From NCBI GenBank assembly GCA_964556895.1, contig CAZKYC010000012.1, positions 8,542-72,541 of the forward strand: DNA of 64,000 nt, given 5' to 3'. This stretch comes from Hinthialibacter sp964556895 (GTDB lineage: Bacteria > Hinthialibacterota > Hinthialibacteria > Hinthialibacterales > Hinthialibacteraceae). Below, in pieces: positions 9,008 through 16,990 of the stretch. Numbering within the stretch: position 1 is the first letter of the stretch; each line of letters opens with the position of its first letter. The notes beneath the pieces were generated by a model that was given only the letters and a program-made list of their open reading frames with translations, was not told the origin of the DNA and ran no database searches. A program made the translations under genes and the position numbers.

Positions 9008-9187
9008 GTAGGGTGGGTTCTCAACCCACCAATGAAACGATGAATACATTAAGACGGGGAGTCGATACGGCGTAACCCAGCATTCGCGTCATCGCGTGCA
9101 TAGCGAAGCGACCAGCCTGCGGCAGGCAGGTCTCGCTTTTTGATGCGTGAGATTGCCGCGTCAGCCTACGGCCTCCTCGCAATGACA
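9008..9187. repeat. Dispersed palindromic repeats (GTAGGGTGGG type and GAGATTGC...TCGCAATGACA type)
   Basis: The ~317 bases between neuC and the pseudopilin gene hold no gene. At 9008-9030, a GTAGGGTGGGTT arm is inverted as AACCCACC. At 9149-9187, GAGATTGC is followed by TCGCAATGACA, an imperfect palindrome. Both units recur together at 46096-46281. A third small inverted repeat (CCTGCGGCAGG) lies near 9116-9129. Confidence 0.65.
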
Positions 9188-9309
9188 CTGACCTTGTATT
9201 TTAAGACAATCACTACGGAGAGAATGTTCTCCCCTCCCAAAAATTCCTAATTGACTTTCGACCGTAAACATTGGATAGTAGGTTGAATTTACAATCGGGG
9301 AGTTTTTGT

Positions 9310-9909
9310 ATGAAAATGCGCGGATTCACCTTAATTGAATTGCTCATTGTCGTCGCCATTATCGGCATCCTCGCCGCCATCGCGGTACCCAACTTCCTCA
9401 ACGCACAGGTGCGCGCCAAGATCGCCCGCTCGGTGTCAGAGATCCGCGCCATGTCAAACGCGATGGAGATGTACCAACTCGACAACAACAGTTACCCGTT
9501 CGTCAGGCCTGGCGGCGGCGACGGCTCCCACATGTATAACCCGGCGCCGATTACCTCGCCGATCCCTTACATGACGTCCCTGCCCTACGACCCGTTCATC
9601 GATGCGCCCAACTCAATCAAGATGAGCGACGACCGCGGCGACGGCCTCGACGTCGGCTGGTATCTGTATGTCGCGCGCAAAAGCGACCTGCCGCCCAACC
9701 CGGTCCACGGGCGCTATTGGGTGTGGGGTTGGGGGCCCGACCGCACCCGCCAGTCATACCCCGTTCGCCCTTACAGCGCTACGAATGGACTGAACTCGCA
9801 GGGCGACATTATTTCAAGCAACAAACAGGGCTTTCTCGAAAAAGACTTGTCTGAAGAAGCCGGAATCTCAAAACAAACCCATAATGAGTTTCACCAAATC
9901 GGCCAGTAA
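9310..9909 (+). CDS. Type II secretion/type IV pilus-like pseudopilin
   Basis: Prepilin-like protein with the class III signal G-F-T-L-I-E-L-L at residues 4-11. Cleavage would follow the Gly, with methylation of the new Phe and a Glu at +5. The hydrophobic helix LIVVAIIGILAAIAVPNFLNAQ follows, then a globular part of ~170 residues with the common RSVSEIRAMSNAMEMY(Q)LDNNSYP block. Such proteins form part of secretion pseudopili; many copies per genome are typical in planctomycete-like phyla. The start at 9310 has GGGGAG 9 bases upstream and gives the short MKMR leader expected. It is monocistronic. Confidence 0.9.
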   Translation: MKMRGFTLIELLIVVAIIGILAAIAVPNFLNAQVRAKIARSVSEIRAMSNAMEMYQLDNNSYPFVRPGGGDGSHMYNPAPITSPIPYMTSLPYDPFIDAPNSIKMSDDRGDGLDVGWYLYVARKSDLPPNPVHGRYWVWGWGPDRTRQSYPVRPYSATNGLNSQGDIISSNKQGFLEKDLSEEAGISKQTHNEFHQIGQ

Positions 9910-9936
9910 CCGGGGGAGTTTTTTTCAAAATACAAG

Positions 9937-9964
9937 TTGACAGAATATAGGATTTATCTATACT
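9937..9964 (+). promoter_or_regulatory. Near-consensus sigma-70 promoter
   Basis: TTGACA at 9937-9942 and TATACT at 9959-9964 with a 16-base spacer. The predicted transcript starts near 9971, about 29 bases before the ATG at 10000. Its -10 element is inside the palindrome at 9954-9989. Confidence 0.8.
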
Positions 9965-9989
9965 GTTAAGATATAAACAGTATAGATAA
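9954..9989. promoter_or_regulatory. 14-bp perfect inverted repeat over the -10 box and leader: probable operator
   Basis: TTATCTATACTGTT (9954-9967) is perfectly inverted at 9976-9989 around an 8-base centre. It covers the -10 hexamer, the likely transcription start and the first base of the ribosome site (AAGGAG at 9988-9993). A dimeric repressor site is the simplest reading. An RNA hairpin partly hiding the ribosome site is the alternative. Confidence 0.65.
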
Positions 9990-9999
9990 GGAGTAAATC

Positions 10000-11103
10000 A
10001 TGAGCGAACAACGACGCAAAGGCCCCTTGACGCACCGTTTGATTTTGATGTTCTTCAGCGTTTTGCTTTCATTGCTTTTGATCTGGCTGTTGGGATTTGT
10101 TCTCACGGATATTGGAAAAATACAAAAACCGGACTGGGAAGAACTGCGCATTGAATTCGTCGACCAAGACGCCATGAAGGAACGCGACCGCTTGTCAAAC
10201 CAGCGCAGCGCCATCATGCGCGACATTGAAAACGAGCAAAAACGGCAGGAAATACTTCGCACCAGCACCCAAAGTTCGCGCGACACCATGAACCAGTTGG
10301 CTGAGATTCACCGCCTGAAACTTGAGCGCGGCGACACTCCCAGCGACACCGAAAAACAAGCCATTGAAGAAAGCCAAACGCTGTTTCTCAAAAACCAACA
10401 AGAATTCGAAGACGCCAACCAGCACATCGTTCAGCTAAACGAAACCCGGCGCAGCCTAGACCTTCAAATCGAAGCCCAAAACGAAATCATCCATGAAGGC
10501 GAAACGGTATTCAACGATGAATATCGAGAGCAATACGCCCAACACCGCTTCATGGTCGCGAGTTTACGGCTTATGTTTTTGGTCCCTCTTCTCGCTTTGT
10601 TCGCCTGGCTTTCATTTCGAATGCGAAAAAGCCCCTACATACTCATCATCAACGCCGCGCTGTTCGCGCTGTTCGCGCGAACCTACCTGGTCATGTTTGA
10701 GCATTTTCCCCGCGACTTTTTCAAATACATCGCGATACTCAGCATCATCATCGTTGTATTATCGTTTCTCATCTATCGCGTCCGTCTAGCGCTCAAGCCA
10801 CTGCCCGCTTGGTTGATGAACCAATACCGCGAGGCGTATATGAGGAGATTGTGCCCTGTTTGCTCGTTCCCGATCCAACAGGGCCCGCTAAAATTCGCCC
10901 GTTGGTCTAAAAAAGGCTTGGCGGCGCTGCCAAATCTAGCGGAAGTTCCAGGCGACTCAGACAAACCATACACCTGCCCATCGTGTGGAACCAAACTGTT
11001 TGACAAGTGCGGCTCATGCGGGGCGCTGCGCCACACACTGCTGCCGCATTGCGAATCATGCGGCGCCGAGTCGCCTCAATTGAGTGAAGCCGAAGCAGAA
11101 TAA
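10000..11103 (+). CDS. Membrane protein with coiled coil and C-terminal zinc ribbon
   Basis: No family recognised. Order of parts in 367 residues: an N-terminal membrane helix (~residues 9-32), a ~130-residue charged coiled coil (roughly 45-170), and three to four membrane helices (~183-265, e.g. LMFLVPLLALFAWLSF and YIAILSIIIVVLSFLIY). A Cys-rich tail then has CPVC, CPSCG, C..CG and C..CG pairs (residues ~285-360), enough for two zinc ribbons. The ribosome site AAGGAG is 6 bases from the ATG. It is a single gene behind its own strong promoter and operator, ending in a 12-bp hairpin. The layout suggests a membrane stress or scaffold protein; function unknown. Confidence 0.8.
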   Translation: MSEQRRKGPLTHRLILMFFSVLLSLLLIWLLGFVLTDIGKIQKPDWEELRIEFVDQDAMKERDRLSNQRSAIMRDIENEQKRQEILRTSTQSSRDTMNQLAEIHRLKLERGDTPSDTEKQAIEESQTLFLKNQQEFEDANQHIVQLNETRRSLDLQIEAQNEIIHEGETVFNDEYREQYAQHRFMVASLRLMFLVPLLALFAWLSFRMRKSPYILIINAALFALFARTYLVMFEHFPRDFFKYIAILSIIIVVLSFLIYRVRLALKPLPAWLMNQYREAYMRRLCPVCSFPIQQGPLKFARWSKKGLAALPNLAEVPGDSDKPYTCPSCGTKLFDKCGSCGALRHTLLPHCESCGAESPQLSEAEAE

Positions 11104-11115
11104 ACTGATATACAA

Positions 11116-11146
11116 ACCAGGCCGCCTAGATATCAGGCGGCCTGGT
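11116..11146. terminator. 12-bp hairpin between convergent genes
   Basis: ACCAGGCCGCCT (11116-11127) is perfectly inverted at 11135-11146 with a 7-base loop. It lacks a U-tract on either side, so it is a probable terminator or 3' stabilising hairpin for both flanking genes rather than a classic intrinsic terminator. Confidence 0.6.
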
Positions 11147-11170
11147 ATCAAATCGCATGAAAGCGAAAAC

Positions 11171-11713
11171 TTACGACTTCAATTCTTTCATCTTTTCGAC
11201 AAACTGTTTGAAAATGAAGCGGTCAGAATTGCTTTTGCCAACATAGCGGAACACTTCGTTTCCATCCGGGCCAAGAATGATCAACGCTGGATAGTGGACC
11301 ACTTGTCCATGAAATTTATACCCGCCTGGTACGCTAAATTTCTTCGCCAGATTGGCGCTGGGATCGTGGTAAATCTCAGGCGTTTTGTCTTTTTCGCCCA
11401 GAGGGATCTTTGACGCCCAGGCTTTAATTTCACTCGGCGTGTCGGGTTTCACAAACAGTTGGATCACATCTGGATGTTTCTTCTCATTCTCAAAATATTC
11501 ACGAGTGTGGCGGATGCAGATTGGGCATTCTGTCTTCAGCAAGAAATGAATGGCAACATATTTACCTTTGTTCTCAGAGAGTTTAAACGCCTTTTCGCCA
11601 ATGATCGGCTTTAAGGTGAAATCGTTCGGGCCTGTTTTCTCAGAAGCATTCACTGTAACTGCGATCACTACAGCAAAACCAAGCAAAGTTAGTGATTTCA
11701 TTAGCAATTTCAT
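11171..11713 (-). CDS. Exported thioredoxin-fold redoxin
   Basis: Periplasmic redoxin-like protein. The start at 11713 is chosen for the GAGG site 6 bases upstream and because it begins the signal peptide (MKLLMKSLTLLGFAVVIAVTVNAS). The fold marks are IGEKAFKLSENKGKYVAIHF and a CPIC pair in KTECPICIRHTREY, so it has a two-Cys redox centre unlike the redoxin at 4469. A conserved cis-Pro segment (YPALIILGPDGNEVFRY) follows. It could reduce or oxidise exported thiols or peroxides; the partner is not in this window. It is convergent with the membrane zinc-ribbon gene. Confidence 0.8.
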   Translation of the reverse strand: MKLLMKSLTLLGFAVVIAVTVNASEKTGPNDFTLKPIIGEKAFKLSENKGKYVAIHFLLKTECPICIRHTREYFENEKKHPDVIQLFVKPDTPSEIKAWASKIPLGEKDKTPEIYHDPSANLAKKFSVPGGYKFHGQVVHYPALIILGPDGNEVFRYVGKSNSDRFIFKQFVEKMKELKS

Positions 11714-11823
11714 TTTTGTCCTCATTATTATTAGTTTTGTGTTAAAATGCATTCGGCACAGGTATATTATAACCAATTAATTCGCTTTACCAAAATAATA
11801 ACCAGTAAGACATTGAATTCACT

Positions 11824-12804
11824 ATGGTAATGAGAATAGACAATCAACAATACGAAAGGGCCAAAGAACAAATTATTACGGCCCTGATTCACGAGTATAT
11901 GAAGAAAAACCCTGGTACTCGCGAACAAGACGTGGTGATGTTAAACCACGACGGCAAGTTAATCTTCTCTGATCTGTCTTCAGTGTTGGCAGAGATGAAA
12001 GTACGAAAAGACTTCGATGAGTCAGTCATCCATACCGAAAAAATGTCCGCCAGCCTGGCGGTTCAAGAAAACCACCGCTGGCAACAAAGTTGTCAATCAT
12101 CCACCCAGTCGAAGTTAATGGTCGACTGCTTAAATTCTTCTCCATTCAACTTATTTGATAAGCAGCAATGGTCGGCGGAACATGAGTTTATTCGCAGAAA
12201 AGAGTCCGCCAGCGCTAAAGCCACAGTTAAAGTCGGAGAATACAAAGAAAATATTGTGAAATTTCGCGATGAAGACGCTTCGATCCATAGTTCGCGTGGA
12301 AGAACGACAGTCATTTATTATCTCCAGTGGGTGATTCAGCAATTGCGGGTATTACACCAACTTCTCGGCAAAGAATTAGAACTCAGCGATATTTTTCAAA
12401 CCAGCGCCAGCCAGTTTATTGAAGTGAGCCTCGAACACATTGAACGAGAAAGTGAACCCTATTCGGTTATCGACAGCGTCTATCAGGCGCTGACAGGCAA
12501 CGGCCTGGCCAGCGTCGGCGTCAAAGGCGTCGGCGAGCTAAATCGAAAGATGTTAGTTGAAACCAAGAAAACCCTGAGTTCCGCTGTTGAAAAGATGCTT
12601 GCGTCTGTAGAAGACAAACGAAAACAGTTCCACGCCATTTGGGCGTCAATCACAACATTAACTGAAGCCGTCAAAGGCTTAGAAGAACTCAACCGGGAAA
12701 ATGCAAGCGAACAACAACATTCAACCGAACCCACAAAACCGGTTCGAAACCAGGATGACAACAAGACCCGCCGCATGGCGCGTTTTTCAAGGGCCTCACG
12801 CTGA
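11824..12804 (+). CDS. Hypothetical soluble protein
   Basis: No family recognised. The 326-residue protein is charged and mostly helical by composition, without signal peptide or membrane helix. The C-terminal ~90 residues (LNRKMLVETKKTLSSAVEKMLASVEDKRKQFHA...) look like a coiled coil, and the tail is basic. No clear ribosome site precedes the ATG at 11824; an ATG at 11830 is equally possible. It is divergent from the redoxin gene. Confidence 0.65.
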   Translation: MVMRIDNQQYERAKEQIITALIHEYMKKNPGTREQDVVMLNHDGKLIFSDLSSVLAEMKVRKDFDESVIHTEKMSASLAVQENHRWQQSCQSSTQSKLMVDCLNSSPFNLFDKQQWSAEHEFIRRKESASAKATVKVGEYKENIVKFRDEDASIHSSRGRTTVIYYLQWVIQQLRVLHQLLGKELELSDIFQTSASQFIEVSLEHIERESEPYSVIDSVYQALTGNGLASVGVKGVGELNRKMLVETKKTLSSAVEKMLASVEDKRKQFHAIWASITTLTEAVKGLEELNRENASEQQHSTEPTKPVRNQDDNKTRRMARFSRASR

Positions 12805-12807
12805 CGC

Positions 12808-12915
12808 TTATACGCTCAACCACCAATTCAACAACAATAGCGCTAAGATCAGCCCGAGTATGACCATCATGCGAAATACAAAGCGTGGTTCCAAATTTGC
12901 ATCCCCTTCAAACAA
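12808..12915 (-). CDS. Possible 35-residue single-pass membrane protein
   Basis: A short frame starting at TTG reads LFEGDANLEPRFVFRMM and then a hydrophobic helix (VILGLILALLLL) ending NWWLSV and a stop. Charged residues before the helix and a Trp pair after it make this look like a real membrane peptide rather than noise. Against it: no ribosome site, and the TTG follows directly on the T-run of the hairpin at 12917-12947. Translation from an inner ATG pair is another option. Confidence 0.35.
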   Translation of the reverse strand: MFEGDANLEPRFVFRMMVILGLILALLLLNWWLSV

Positions 12916-12916
12916 A

Positions 12917-12947
12917 AAAGCCGCTTCAAGTATACAAAAGCGGCTTT
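12917..12947. terminator. Bidirectional intrinsic terminator
   Basis: AAAGCCGCTT (12917-12926) is inverted at 12938-12947. On the minus strand the hairpin runs into a T-rich stretch, so it terminates the secreted-protein gene ending at 12973. It may also stop the plus-strand gene ending at 12804. Confidence 0.75.
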
Positions 12948-12972
12948 CACGTTTGAATAGACAGCGAATAAA

Positions 12973-14214
12973 TTAGTAAACAGACCAATCTGACACCGGC
13001 GTCGCCGAGACGCCCCATATTTGGAAGTTATCAATTGTCCAGAACCAGCTCCATGAACCTTGATAGGTAAAGCGAAACTTCACCGAGGGCTGGTTATCAA
13101 GACGTTCAACGCGAAACCGTTCCCAGCGCTTTGAGTCATATTCGCCGTTTACGCCGCCCGGCCCCATTAAATGGTCGTCTAGACGGGGAAGAATAAAATC
13201 GCCGATCGCCGCTTCTCCGACTTCAGGGTTATCATCGGCGAAAATGTATTCTCTCCAGGTGAATCCTTTGTCGTCTGTGCCGTCCAATGTTGCAGCCACC
13301 TCGACATTGCCGTCCGCGTCAAATATCACATCGCCGCCCGCAGGATTTCCATCCAAGTAGTACATCACTGGATACCAATCGCCAATGGGCAAGGCCGACA
13401 ACCCCGCGCCGTCTTCAATATTGATTGAACCGTCATTGAGAGTATATTCAAGAATGGCAATGTTATCTTGATTTTGTATGTAGTTACTGTTAAACGCGAC
13501 CACGACATCGGTTACACCAGAAAGATTAAATTCTTCCGTAACAATGTGGGTTTCATAAAAATTTTGCGCGTCAACATAGTCGCCTGACTCGGCGACGAGC
13601 GTATTGCCATCAGCAATTTTCAAGTCGTTCTCAACAACCCTTGGATCAGAATAACTGGGGTAGTAGACCAAATCTGTGAGAAACTCAACATCTTTGACGA
13701 CCCATTGAATGAGCTCTTGATAATAATAACCGCCTTGCGGACCCGTATCAGTAGTTGTATTAAACACTTCCCAACCGTTCGGGATCTGATCAACGGCGAC
13801 TGCTTCAAAATCATTCGCATAAATAAGCGTCAGGCCTTCTGGCGCGCCAAGCGCGACCTGTAGGCTGTCGCTCCATGGCGAAGCGCCGCTGGCGTTTTCA
13901 TATTGAAGGCGTATATACAGAGGGGTATTTAGAGGAAAGCGATCATTAGAAACAAGATACTCACTTATTGACTGCCCGGCGTCTAAGGCGTCAGTGGAAT
14001 TCACAAAGGTAAGGTAGATGTTTTCAAACGCTGGATCGGCCGCTAATTGAAACCGGGCGATGGTTACGCCATCTCCACCAGAACCGATTAACAAGACATC
14101 ATCCAATCCTTTAGGGCTGGTGGGGCTAATGCTCAATGAGGGCGTTGCGGGTTGAGCGGAGGCGTTTACCGCGAGTAAAACAAATACCAACAAGGAATAG
14201 AGCATGTTTTTCAT
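12973..14214 (-). CDS. Secreted beta-sandwich protein, function unknown
   Basis: Exported protein with a Sec signal peptide (residues 1-20, ending NASAQP) and GGAG upstream of the ATG. Residues ~22-130 look like a fibronectin-III-type or Ig-like domain (LYIRLQYENASGASPWSDSLQV). Residues ~135-413 look like a beta-rich jelly-roll domain (LIYANDFEAVAVDQIPNGWEVFNTT... ending FWTIDNFQIWG), as in many secreted carbohydrate-binding or adhesive proteins. No catalytic motif seen. Monocistronic. Confidence 0.75.
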   Translation of the reverse strand: MKNMLYSLLVFVLLAVNASAQPATPSLSISPTSPKGLDDVLLIGSGGDGVTIARFQLAADPAFENIYLTFVNSTDALDAGQSISEYLVSNDRFPLNTPLYIRLQYENASGASPWSDSLQVALGAPEGLTLIYANDFEAVAVDQIPNGWEVFNTTTDTGPQGGYYYQELIQWVVKDVEFLTDLVYYPSYSDPRVVENDLKIADGNTLVAESGDYVDAQNFYETHIVTEEFNLSGVTDVVVAFNSNYIQNQDNIAILEYTLNDGSINIEDGAGLSALPIGDWYPVMYYLDGNPAGGDVIFDADGNVEVAATLDGTDDKGFTWREYIFADDNPEVGEAAIGDFILPRLDDHLMGPGGVNGEYDSKRWERFRVERLDNQPSVKFRFTYQGSWSWFWTIDNFQIWGVSATPVSDWSVY

Positions 14215-14309
14215 GGCTTTCTCCAGTCGTATGTATAACTATTGAGGAAATGGTATACATACCAGGTTAAAGTTATATGAAAACCAAAATAGAAATGTGT
14301 TATTAACAA

Positions 14310-14339
14310 AAAACGCCGCCTTCATTCAGGCGGCGTTTT
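14310..14339 (-). terminator. Intrinsic terminator of the oxidoreductase/HEAT-repeat operon
   Basis: AAAACGCCGCCT (14310-14321) is perfectly inverted at 14328-14339 with a 6-base loop. The minus-strand product ends in a T-run. It lies 21 bases past the stop of the HEAT-repeat gene. Confidence 0.85.
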
Positions 14340-14360
14340 GCGTTCGCTATTCCACTCTAA

Positions 14361-15320
14361 CTACATTCTCATCAACGCTTTGTTGGCGGTGTCTCGAACA
14401 ATGTACGACCCTTGTTCGGTGAATTTCTCAACCGTCGCCTTGGCTTCAGGATGGTTGATCTTTGAGAGGCAGATAATCGCGGCGCAATGAAAATGCTCGC
14501 CAATTTGCTCTTCTGGCCGTTCGAGTATCTTCTTGAGAATGCGCCCCGCTTCGGCGTGTTCTCCCTCATCAATCAAATGGTCGCAAATTCGAAGCGCGCT
14601 GTCGACTAACTCGCGTTGATGTTGGTCTGACAGTGAATCGAGATTGGGAACCAACGATTCCTCCGGATAAACGCCGCAGGTCGACATCGCCTTGATGGCG
14701 GCTATCGCGAGTTCAGTGTCATCTGAGGAGAGATACTGGTTCAAATTCTCGGCGCCCGCCGGGTCTTTTCGTTGTTCAATCGCCGCGAGAATGCGAATCT
14801 TAAACGCACGCGGCGCTTTCTCTAACGCTTCGACGAGAGCGTCAGTCGCTTCGGCGCCGGGGATGCGTTGAATGCAATACACCGCTTCTTCTCGCAGAGT
14901 ATCGACTTTTAAAAACGGGGTGATCATAGGGACAACATCGCCGTTCGCGATTAGCGACAACAAACGCAGCGCATTGATACGCGAGAGGTAGTCTCGACGC
15001 TGTAACAGATCGAGCAACGCCTTTACCACTTCAGCGCGCTTGGCCGAGTCGGGTTCTTCGCCGACCGAGTGAATCAACACCTTCAGCGCTTCATCGGCCG
15101 CGCGGGCGACGCCCGGGTTTTCTGCCAACAACAAATCGCTCAATGGAGAGATCACGCTGGCGGGCTGCATGTAGGCTTCTTTCCAGGCCTGGCAGCGAAT
15201 GTTTTCATCTTCTGATTGAATGCGTCCGATAAAGCCTTCTTGCGCGTTTGCGGCCCTGGTTGAGAGTGTGGCGGCGACGACAGCGGCGCTGGCAAGGGTT
15301 TTCGTTTTCACGTTTTCCAT
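14361..15320 (-). CDS. Exported HEAT-repeat protein
   Basis: A signal peptide (MENVKTKTLASAAVVAATLSTRAANAQ) leads into ~290 residues of helical repeats of ~35-40 residues (e.g. SPLSDLLLAENPGVARAADEAL, DALVEALEKAPRAFKIRILAAIEQRKDPAGAENL), typical of HEAT/PBS-lyase repeats that serve as protein-binding scaffolds. The start at 15320 has GGAGG 7 bases upstream; earlier in-frame codons overlap the preceding gene. It lies 14 bases downstream of the exported Gfo/Idh/MocA oxidoreductase, so the two likely act together outside the cytoplasm. Confidence 0.85.
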   Translation of the reverse strand: MENVKTKTLASAAVVAATLSTRAANAQEGFIGRIQSEDENIRCQAWKEAYMQPASVISPLSDLLLAENPGVARAADEALKVLIHSVGEEPDSAKRAEVVKALLDLLQRRDYLSRINALRLLSLIANGDVVPMITPFLKVDTLREEAVYCIQRIPGAEATDALVEALEKAPRAFKIRILAAIEQRKDPAGAENLNQYLSSDDTELAIAAIKAMSTCGVYPEESLVPNLDSLSDQHQRELVDSALRICDHLIDEGEHAEAGRILKKILERPEEQIGEHFHCAAIICLSKINHPEAKATVEKFTEQGSYIVRDTANKALMRM

Positions 15321-15334
15321 GGTTTTGACCTCCA

Positions 15335-16633
15335 TTAAATGTGCCACTGTCCGCGGCCTGGGCGGCTCAACAAGCGGTTGGCTTCATCGTCGCCAATCAC
15401 GCGTTCGTTGACGGCGTCCCACTTCAGTTCACGGCCCAACATGTAAGACAGATTGCCGAGAATGCAAAGCGTCGCCACCCGGTGGCCCGCTTCGATATCC
15501 ATAATCGGGCGTTCGCGGGTGCGGACGCACTTTTCAAAGTCTTCGCGGTGGCCCGGGCTGTGGTAGACCTCAACACCGCCCGAAGGCACTTTGTAATCTT
15601 TGGCTTTTTGTTCGGTATCGGTCTCGGCAGTGTCGCCGTAAGAGATAATCAAATTTCCCTTATCGCCGATATAGTTGGCGCCGTATGACTTGCGGGTCCA
15701 CTTGAAGCCTTCTTCATGGGCTTCGCCCGGCATGTCCCAAATCAGCGTCCAGTCGGGGTCTTTAAACTGGTAGGTGACCTTCATGGTTTCGGGCGAGTCA
15801 TACATCCCGTCGCAATGGGGGTTGCCTTCGGCTTTAACGCTGACCGGCCCAGTGTTGTCGCCTTTCATGATCCACATCGCAACGCTCATGACGTGTGCGC
15901 CGCGGTCGCGAATTTGCCCGCCGCCAAAATCGAGCATCCAGCGAAAACTGCCGTGGGTGCGGCGGTTGTTGTATGGAATCCAACGGGCGGGGCCGACCCA
16001 CTTTTCATAATCGAGTTCAGACGGCGGCGGCGTGTTGGGATCCCAACCGCCGCGAGGGTTTTCGTAGTGCCAGCAGCGAACTTCACTGACGTGGCCGATT
16101 TGTCCGTTGGCGATGTATTTGTGGCCGTGGTAAGCGCCCTCTTGGGATCGGCCCTGTGAACCCACCTGGACGACGCGCGCATAACGCCGCGCCGCTTCGA
16201 GCATGGCGCGGCCTTCTTCGATGGTCTTACAGGCGGGCTTTTCGACATAGACGTCTTTGCCCGCTTCACAGGCGTGAATCGTTTGCAGCGCGTGCCAATG
16301 GTCTGGCGAGGTGACGAACACCACATCGATGTCTTTTTGGTCTAACAAGCGCCGGTAATCGTTATATAGCGTCGGGTTACCACCGACGCGTTTGGCGGCG
16401 TCTGCGAGACGCTTCTCATCAACGTCACAGATCGCAACCGTGACGCCAGGGCGTAGAAAGCCGCGGCCTCTGCCGCCCACGCCGATATTGCCGGCCCGTA
16501 ACTGGTCGCTAGGCGCGGGACGGCTGGGCGCGCCAAAGACGGTGTTTGGAACCAACGTAAATGATGTGACTCCACCCGCCGCTGCCGTACTCTTGATAAA
16601 ATGTCTGCGTGATAGTGAAGATTTCTTGGTCAT
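15335..16633 (-). CDS. Tat-exported Gfo/Idh/MocA family oxidoreductase
   Basis: NAD(P)-dependent sugar or cyclitol oxidoreductase exported in folded form. A twin-arginine signal is visible (SRRHFIKSTAAAGG, residues 8-21). The Rossmann glycine motif reads GVGGRGRG, and the family signature VYVEKPACKTIEEG is near residue 130. The substrate-binding half has GGGQIRDRGAHVMSV. Its 432 residues match the exported branch of the family common in planctomycetes and similar phyla. It heads a two-gene operon with the HEAT-repeat protein. Substrate unknown. Confidence 0.92.
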   Translation of the reverse strand: MTKKSSLSRRHFIKSTAAAGGVTSFTLVPNTVFGAPSRPAPSDQLRAGNIGVGGRGRGFLRPGVTVAICDVDEKRLADAAKRVGGNPTLYNDYRRLLDQKDIDVVFVTSPDHWHALQTIHACEAGKDVYVEKPACKTIEEGRAMLEAARRYARVVQVGSQGRSQEGAYHGHKYIANGQIGHVSEVRCWHYENPRGGWDPNTPPPSELDYEKWVGPARWIPYNNRRTHGSFRWMLDFGGGQIRDRGAHVMSVAMWIMKGDNTGPVSVKAEGNPHCDGMYDSPETMKVTYQFKDPDWTLIWDMPGEAHEEGFKWTRKSYGANYIGDKGNLIISYGDTAETDTEQKAKDYKVPSGGVEVYHSPGHREDFEKCVRTRERPIMDIEAGHRVATLCILGNLSYMLGRELKWDAVNERVIGDDEANRLLSRPGRGQWHI

Positions 16634-16767
16634 TGTCTCCCCTACTTTTCTCTAATATCTAAGTCTGAGAAGGCCCGGAAGCCCTATCCAACCATTTCTA
16701 TCCTGCCATAAGAGAATGAAAAGATCAAAGGACACCGTCGAAAAAAATGACGTCAAACTTGCAGGCA

Positions 16768-16813
16768 AAAAAAACCCACAGCCAGAATGGGGAAAAAAGA
16801 AACGCTGTGGGTT
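16768..16813 (-). terminator. Intrinsic terminator downstream of glgB
   Basis: AACCCACAGC (16773-16782) is inverted at 16804-16813; on the minus strand the hairpin ends in eight T residues. It ends the glgB transcript. The remainder of the 357-base gap 16634-16990 shows no gene. Confidence 0.85.
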
Positions 16814-16990
16814 GGGGAGGACGTAAATTGTATGAACTCAAAACGGAATGTATTCACCCTATTGAATTCGTGGATAGATTGGCGCTCAAATGTTATGGGC
16901 TTATTTGACGATTGTTAAAAAACGGCTAAAAACAGGCTTACAACCACAAGTTTTTGTGGAACAGAGAAGAAGATGCAACAATCTATTGCA

